This document shows, piece by piece, positions 43,419 to 47,463 of a stretch of DNA of 47,463 bases. Position 1 is the stretch's first letter; every line of letters begins with the position of its first letter. Under the pieces are notes generated by a model. It saw only the letters and a program-made list of their open reading frames with translations, was not told the origin of the DNA and did not search any database. Made by a program: the position numbers and the translations under genes. Origin of the DNA: Goleter apudmare HA4340-LM2 (lineage in GTDB: Bacteria; Cyanobacteriota; Cyanobacteriia; Cyanobacteriales; Nostocaceae); the NCBI GenBank assembly GCA_019359495.1, contig JAHHHF010000102.1:1-47463 (forward strand), read 5' to 3'.

Positions 43419-43911
43419 AATGAGCATTTATACAACTTTTAATGATTTGACTAAAGTTTGAGGCTCTGGTAGATGAGTATCTACCTCTAAATATAAGATC
43501 TATCTCTAGATAGATGTAAAAACTTAATATAATTAAAGTTGTAAAGAATACAACCAGATTCAGCCAGTATTTACGTGTAGCGATCGCCAAATCGGCTAAC
43601 TTCAGAGAGCAAACCGTATCTGCTTCACCCCTAACAACTCCAGGTAACTCTTAACTATTAATAAATATATAAATGTGTAGGGCTATTCATGGTTTATATT
43701 TAGCCAGAGGTGGCGCAAACAGCCACTCATCTTAAAAGTATAGGAGGCAGAGCCAAATCACCTCGGCAACTGATGTTCTCACATCATCACTAAGAGGCGT
43801 CAGTTAAAGCTAAGTTGATATTAAAACAAACATTTTTGCTGAATTGCGACGGATAAAGACTAAACTTAAAAGTCTTGTGCAGCAAAACCTGTAGCTTTAA
43901 ATGAACTAATC
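43419..43911. other. Intergenic region upstream of serA
   Basis: 493 bases without a protein gene. Two palindromes lie near the left end, ggtagatgagtatctacc (43468-43485) and atctatctctagatagat (43498-43515); they may end the upstream operon or bind a regulator. The right part (43700-43810) has a chain of stems described separately as an RNA-leader candidate. Confidence 0.6.
43709..43805 (+). promoter_or_regulatory. Candidate structured leader RNA of serA
   Basis: Consecutive stems: gtggc/gccac (43710-43714, 43722-43726), gagg/cctc (43744-43747, 43761-43764), and aactga/tcagtt (43768-43773, 43800-43805), the last competing with tgatgt/acatca (43771-43776, 43781-43786). Mutually exclusive stems about 105 bases before the start codon would suit an attenuator. 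It matches no riboswitch class that I know. Inference only. Confidence 0.3.
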
Positions 43912-45492
43912 ATGTCCAAGGTTCTCGTCTCCGATCCTATTGACCAGGCTGGGATTGATATCTTATCCCAAGTTGCTACTGTTGATATTAAGACAGGTTT
44001 AAAACCAGCAGAACTAGTAGAAATCATTGGTGACTATGATGCCCTAATGATTCGTTCTGGTACTCGTGTTACCCAAGAAATTATTGAAGCCGGCACCCAG
44101 TTAAAAATCATTGGTCGTGCTGGTGTGGGTGTGGATAATGTGGATGTGCCCGCAGCCACGCGCCACGGAATTGTGGTAGTCAATTCTCCAGAGGGTAACA
44201 CGATCGCTGCTGCCGAACATGCGATCGCCATGATTTTGGCTCTGTCTCGCCATATTCCCGATGCCAATGCTTCTGTTAAACGGGGAGAATGGGATCGCAA
44301 AACCTTTGTCGGTGCTGAGGTCTACAAAAAAACTCTCGGCATCGTCGGCTTAGGTAAAATTGGCTCCCATGTGGCAGCTGTCGCTAAAGCAATGGGCATG
44401 AAACTGTTAGCTTTTGACCCATTTATCTCTGCGGAACGTGCCGAACAAATTGGCACTCAGCTGGTGGATTTGGATTTGCTGATCCAGCAAGCAGACTATA
44501 TTACCCTGCACATCCCCAAAACCTCAGAAACTACCCACTTAATCAATGCCAAAACCCTGGCTAAAATGAAACCCACTGCCCGTATTATCAACTGCGCTCG
44601 TGGTGGCATCATTGATGAAGCAGCTTTGGCAACAGCGATTAAAGAAGGTACAATCGCGGGTGCGGCTTTAGATGTGTTTGAGTCAGAACCATTAGGCGAA
44701 TCAGAATTGCGATCGCTAGGTAAAGAAGTCATCCTCACCCCCCATTTAGGCGCTTCCACCGCCGAAGCTCAGGTGAATGTCGCTATTGATGTGGCTGAAC
44801 AAATCCGCGATGTGCTTTTAGGACTACCAGCACGTTCCGCCGTCAATATCCCCGGACTCGGCCCCGATGTGTTGGAAGAACTCAAACCCTACATGGAATT
44901 GGCAGAAACTTTAGGGAACTTGGTCGGGCAACTAGCCGGCGGTCGGGTAGAATTACTCAACGTCCGTCTACAAGGAGAACTGGCAACTAACAAAAGTCAG
45001 CCTCTCGTAGTAGCCGCCCTTAAAGGTCTACTATATCAAGCACTGCGGGAGAGGGTAAATTACGTCAACGCCAGCATTGAAGCCAAAGAGCGGGGTATCC
45101 GGGTGATTGAAACCCGCGATGCTTCTGCGCGTGACTATGCTGGTTCCCTACACCTAGAAGCCACAGGTACCTTGGGAACTCATTCTGTCACCGGGGCGCT
45201 GTTGGGTGAAAAGGAAATCCACCTTACCGACGTGGATGGTTTCCCCATTAACGTCCCACCCAGCAAATATATGCTATTCACCCTGCACCGCGATATGCCA
45301 GGGATTATTGGTAAACTTGGTTCTCTTCTGGGCAGTTTTAACGTCAATATTGCCAGTATGCAAGTAGGTCGTAAAATTGTTCGTGGTGATGCAGTGATGG
45401 CTCTCAGCATCGATGACCCCTTACCAGAGGGCATTTTAGCTGAGATTACCAAAGTACCAGGCATCCGAGACGCGTATACAGTGACTCTATAG
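43912..45492 (+). CDS. serA: D-3-phosphoglycerate dehydrogenase
   Basis: First step of the phosphorylated serine pathway: NAD-dependent oxidation of 3-phosphoglycerate. 526 residues, the long form. Substrate-binding part with VLVSDPIDQAGIDIL and GRAGVGVDNVD; NAD-binding GIVGLGKIGSHVAAVAKAMGM; catalytic Arg in NCARGGIIDEAAL, Glu in DVFESEPL and His in TPHLGASTAEAQ. From about residue 320 comes the allosteric substrate-binding (ASB) domain, and at 455-526 the ACT domain (YMLFTLHRDMPGIIGKLGSLL, NIASMQVGR), so serine feedback control is likely. The ATG at 43912 gives MSKVLVSD, the usual start. The long leader may add further control. Confidence 0.97.
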   Translation: MSKVLVSDPIDQAGIDILSQVATVDIKTGLKPAELVEIIGDYDALMIRSGTRVTQEIIEAGTQLKIIGRAGVGVDNVDVPAATRHGIVVVNSPEGNTIAAAEHAIAMILALSRHIPDANASVKRGEWDRKTFVGAEVYKKTLGIVGLGKIGSHVAAVAKAMGMKLLAFDPFISAERAEQIGTQLVDLDLLIQQADYITLHIPKTSETTHLINAKTLAKMKPTARIINCARGGIIDEAALATAIKEGTIAGAALDVFESEPLGESELRSLGKEVILTPHLGASTAEAQVNVAIDVAEQIRDVLLGLPARSAVNIPGLGPDVLEELKPYMELAETLGNLVGQLAGGRVELLNVRLQGELATNKSQPLVVAALKGLLYQALRERVNYVNASIEAKERGIRVIETRDASARDYAGSLHLEATGTLGTHSVTGALLGEKEIHLTDVDGFPINVPPSKYMLFTLHRDMPGIIGKLGSLLGSFNVNIASMQVGRKIVRGDAVMALSIDDPLPEGILAEITKVPGIRDAYTVTL

Positions 45493-45699
45493 AGTGCTGA
45501 GTGCTGAGTGAAGACAAACGTCAATAAACCTCCTAGACTCAGAAAATCTCTTTTTTCTCTCTGCGCCCTCTGCGTTATCTGCGATTAAGAAGTAATTGAT
45601 TTAACCGCAGAGGCACAGAGAACGCAGAGGAAGAGAAATATGTTCTATGCCCCTTGAAAGGGGTACTCTCCCAGACTTAATTACTCGGCACTCAGCACT
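45493..45699. repeat. Nested dispersed repeats between serA and prmA
   Basis: The spacer is almost wholly repeat. Outer arms: agtgctgagtgctgagtg (45493-45510) and cactcagcact (45689-45699), in inverted orientation. Inner arms: ctctgcgccctctgcgtt (45559-45576) with the rest of its unit, and cgcagaggcacagagaacg (45606-45624), again inverted. Both types are common spacer repeats in Nostoc genomes. The hairpin could separate transcription of serA and prmA. Confidence 0.75.
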
Positions 45700-45704
45700 G
45701 AATT

Positions 45705-46619
45705 ATGGCAAACACCTGGTGGGAACTACAGATTTTATGTGAACCAGACCTAGAAGATTCTATCTTTTGGCGTCTGGAAAGTTTTGGCTGCCGTGGTACA
45801 GCGAGTGAAGACAAAGGTGATTCGTCTCTGGTACGGGCTTACTTGCCGAGTTTTCAAACACAGCTACTAGATTTGGCGGCGCTGTCGTTATGGCTGCGCC
45901 AAGATGCCCTGTGTGTAGGGCTAGAAATTCCTAGCCTACACTGGCAGTTAATTGATGAAGAAGATTGGGCTAGTAGCTGGAAACAATATTGGACACCACA
46001 GGAAATAGGCGATCGCTTTTTGATTAATCCTGCATGGCTACCATTACCAGAAGGTACAACACGGGTGGTAATTCGCCTTGATCCAGGTGTAGCGTTTGGC
46101 ACAGGCAACCATGCCACAACCCAGTTGTGTTTGGAATCTCTGGAAATGCGGCTGAGTGAATTATCCTATGCAGATGTAGCTAGCCAACGAGAACCTGTAA
46201 TTATTGCAGATATTGGCTGTGGTTCTGGTATCCTTTCCGTTGGGGCATTACTGCTAGGAGCAGCAAAAGCTTACGCAGTAGACACCGATCCCTTAGCAGT
46301 GCAATCCACACTCAGTAATCGTACCCTCAACAACGTTAATCCAGAGCGCTTAATCCCCGCAGAGGGGAGTGTAGAAGTTTTGCAGAAAATGATTGAAAAA
46401 CCAGTAGATGGTATAGTCTGCAATATTTTAGCTGACGTGATTATTGACTTAGTTCCCCAAATGAGTGCGATCGCTAAACCGACAACTTGGGGAATTTTTA
46501 GTGGTATCCTACTGGAACAATCTAAAGCAGTAGCTGATGTTTTAGAGCAAAATGGGTGGGTTGTTGCTACTCTATGGAAACGCAAAGAGTGGTGTTGTTT
46601 AAATGTGCGGCGTTCGTAA
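45705..46619 (+). CDS. prmA: Ribosomal protein L11 methyltransferase
   Basis: Trimethylates residues of ribosomal protein L11, using SAM. 304 residues. N-terminal L11-recognition domain from [46 protein letters not shown], then the PrmA signature [23 protein letters not shown]. The SAM-binding motif is [20 protein letters not shown], followed by [12 protein letters not shown] and the catalytic-face [12 protein letters not shown]. It ends with [14 protein letters not shown] as in orthologues. The ATG at 45705 directly precedes the conserved N-terminus. Confidence 0.96.
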   Translation: MANTWWELQILCEPDLEDSIFWRLESFGCRGTASEDKGDSSLVRAYLPSFQTQLLDLAALSLWLRQDALCVGLEIPSLHWQLIDEEDWASSWKQYWTPQEIGDRFLINPAWLPLPEGTTRVVIRLDPGVAFGTGNHATTQLCLESLEMRLSELSYADVASQREPVIIADIGCGSGILSVGALLLGAAKAYAVDTDPLAVQSTLSNRTLNNVNPERLIPAEGSVEVLQKMIEKPVDGIVCNILADVIIDLVPQMSAIAKPTTWGIFSGILLEQSKAVADVLEQNGWVVATLWKRKEWCCLNVRRS

Positions 46620-46763
46620 TGTTTCATGACAAGTAGGCGATCGTTTAAGAGACATCTCCGATAATTAATTCTGCGTTGCCCGAAAGCCTTGTTAGGGGAA
46701 ATCGTGTCAATTCCTAAATATCTAGGTAGACTATTGAGGCTGCTGTTAGGAAGGCACAATAAT

Positions 46764-47463
46764 ATGGCTACGTCTTATAACTTCCAGCGAAATAGGAGTG
46801 AGCAACCAACAGATGTGCTTGTTGGTTTGGTTACTTCCTTTTTTCTGCACTCTATTCTATTTTTTTGGGGTAATTATTGGCTGACATCTGCTGCACCTAA
46901 GCAAAAGCAAAAGTTTTCACAAGCAATTCCCATTGAATACGTTGAAGTTCCTCCTGAGGAGACAAAACCACCTAAGGAAACCTCTAAACGAGCCGTGAAT
47001 GATTCTGTAGCAGGTGGGAAAATTACCAGACGTCAAGATTCTGTTGTTCCTAAAAATCTATCTGCTCAAAAACAACAGACGACACCAGCAAAAACCGCGA
47101 GCGCCCCCACCGAGTCACAGCCAACACCCACACCAACAGAACCGAAAATAGCGAGCGCCCCCACCGAGTCACAGCCAACACCCACACCGACAGAACCGAA
47201 AATAGCGAGCGCCCCCACCGAGTCACAGCCAACACCCACACCGACAGAACCGAAAATAGCGAGCGCCCCCACCGAGTCACAGCCAACACCCACACCAACA
47301 GAACCGAAAATAGCGAGCGCCCCCACCGAGTCACAGCCAACACCCACACCAACAGAACCGAAAATAGCGAGCGCCCCCACCGAGTCACAACCAACACCCA
47401 CACCCACAGAACCGAAAATAGCGAGCGCCCCCATCGAGTCACAACCAGCACCCACACCCACAG
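46764..47463 (+). CDS. TonB-like energy-transducing protein, N-terminal part (runs off the window)
   Basis: An open frame from ATG 46764, with the ribosome site aggaagg at 46748-46754, continues past the window end. A short cytosolic head (1-18) leads to one hydrophobic span (about 20-40, LVGLVTSFFLHSILFFWG), then FSQAIPIEYVEVPPEE, which is the usual start of TonB/TolA-like periplasmic regions. A basic linker follows, and from codon 112 an 18-residue Pro/Thr-rich repeat (SAPTESQPTPTPTEPKIA) runs at least 6.8 times to the edge. TonB couples the proton gradient, through ExbB-ExbD, to outer-membrane transporters; the repeat would lengthen the periplasm-spanning rod. The C-terminal TonB domain is not in view, so the family call is by N-terminus only. 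Confidence 0.75.
   Translation, partial: MATSYNFQRNRSEQPTDVLVGLVTSFFLHSILFFWGNYWLTSAAPKQKQKFSQAIPIEYVEVPPEETKPPKETSKRAVNDSVAGGKITRRQDSVVPKNLSAQKQQTTPAKTASAPTESQPTPTPTEPKIASAPTESQPTPTPTEPKIASAPTESQPTPTPTEPKIASAPTESQPTPTPTEPKIASAPTESQPTPTPTEPKIASAPTESQPTPTPTEPKIASAPIESQPAPTPT
47097..47463 (+). repeat. 54-bp in-frame tandem repeat
   Basis: Units starting gcgagcgcccccaccgagtc at 47097, 47151, 47205 and every 54 bases to the window end, nearly identical with only a few third-position changes (cag/caa, cca/ccg). Each encodes 18 residues of the Pro/Thr-rich stalk. Long complementary-strand frames over this stretch are products of the repeat, not genes. Confidence 0.92.

Noticed and set aside
43680-43910. 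Known cobalamin, SAM, glycine or glutamine riboswitch before serA
   Set aside because: None of the conserved cores was found; only unassigned stems are present.
47050-47461. Two long minus-strand frames with a highly repetitive product
   Set aside because: They are mirror images of the 54-bp repeat in the TonB-like gene; any repeat whose unit is a multiple of three and lacks stops gives such frames.
1-47463. tRNA or rRNA genes
   Set aside because: No cloverleaf with a TpsiC-loop motif and no rRNA-like segment was noticed by eye; a covariance search would be needed to be sure.

Overview
The window reads as chromosome of a filamentous, Nostoc/Anabaena-type cyanobacterium. The HIP1 octamer gcgatcgc recurs in genes and spacers. 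There are cyanobacterial families (DUF4327, XisI-like, Uma2, DUF4912, CoaR/CoaT, very large hybrid histidine kinases) and many short dispersed palindromic repeats of the Nostoc kind. No tRNA, rRNA or CRISPR array was seen. It is mostly ordinary chromosome with several decayed genes and small mobile repeats. The organism call is inference from style and gene content.

1-5.7 kb: nadC; an orphan XisI-like gene; a two-gene module (58-residue protein plus an LRAT-like cysteine protein); a Uma2 remnant cut off by a palindromic repeat; an SH3-domain protein; argS. 5.7-10.6 kb: an amino-acid ABC transporter (lipoprotein binding protein, two permeases, one ATPase) behind a textbook NtcA-type promoter, with a decayed Uma2 gene inside the operon. 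10.6-15.9 kb: an XdhC-family gene, then a seven-gene Mrp Na+/H+ antiporter operon (C-D-E-F-G-A-B) with overlapping genes.

15.9-21.3 kb: coaE, the fused cobA-hemD gene, a wrecked CrtO/CrtI-type oxidoreductase gene, an MlaE-type permease, and a ppsA pseudogene that has lost its middle and carries a 152-bp MITE-like insertion whose removal restores the reading frame. 21.7-27.5 kb: small cyanobacterial proteins, a Ser/Thr kinase fused to a formylglycine-enzyme-like domain, a LabA-like NYN protein, and a 1.4-kb gene-poor stretch with a strong orphan terminator and a GC-rich repeat island.

27.5-34.7 kb: a 1189-residue protein joining a PstS-like domain, a membrane segment and four DUF4912 repeats; then the divergent coaR/coaT cobalt sensor and efflux pair with a visible operator. 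34.8-43.4 kb: two large hybrid histidine kinases (one with about nine HAMP repeats and three receivers) and a methyltransferase-HIT fusion. 43.4-47.5 kb: serA with a structured leader candidate, prmA, and the start of a TonB-like gene with a 54-bp tandem repeat that runs off the window.

Themes: central metabolism (NAD, CoA, tetrapyrrole, serine, Arg-tRNA), ion, metal and amino-acid homeostasis (Mrp, CoaT, ABC importer), and signalling. cobA-hemD and coaR-coaT both concern the tetrapyrrole/cobalt branch but are about 13 kb apart and not in one operon. I see no unambiguous new multi-gene defence or biosynthetic system. The best candidates for undescribed biology are the LRAT-like module, the kinase with the degenerate FGE domain, the PstS-DUF4912 protein, the methyltransferase-HIT fusion with an altered HIT triad, and the RNA candidates near 27.0 kb and 43.7 kb.
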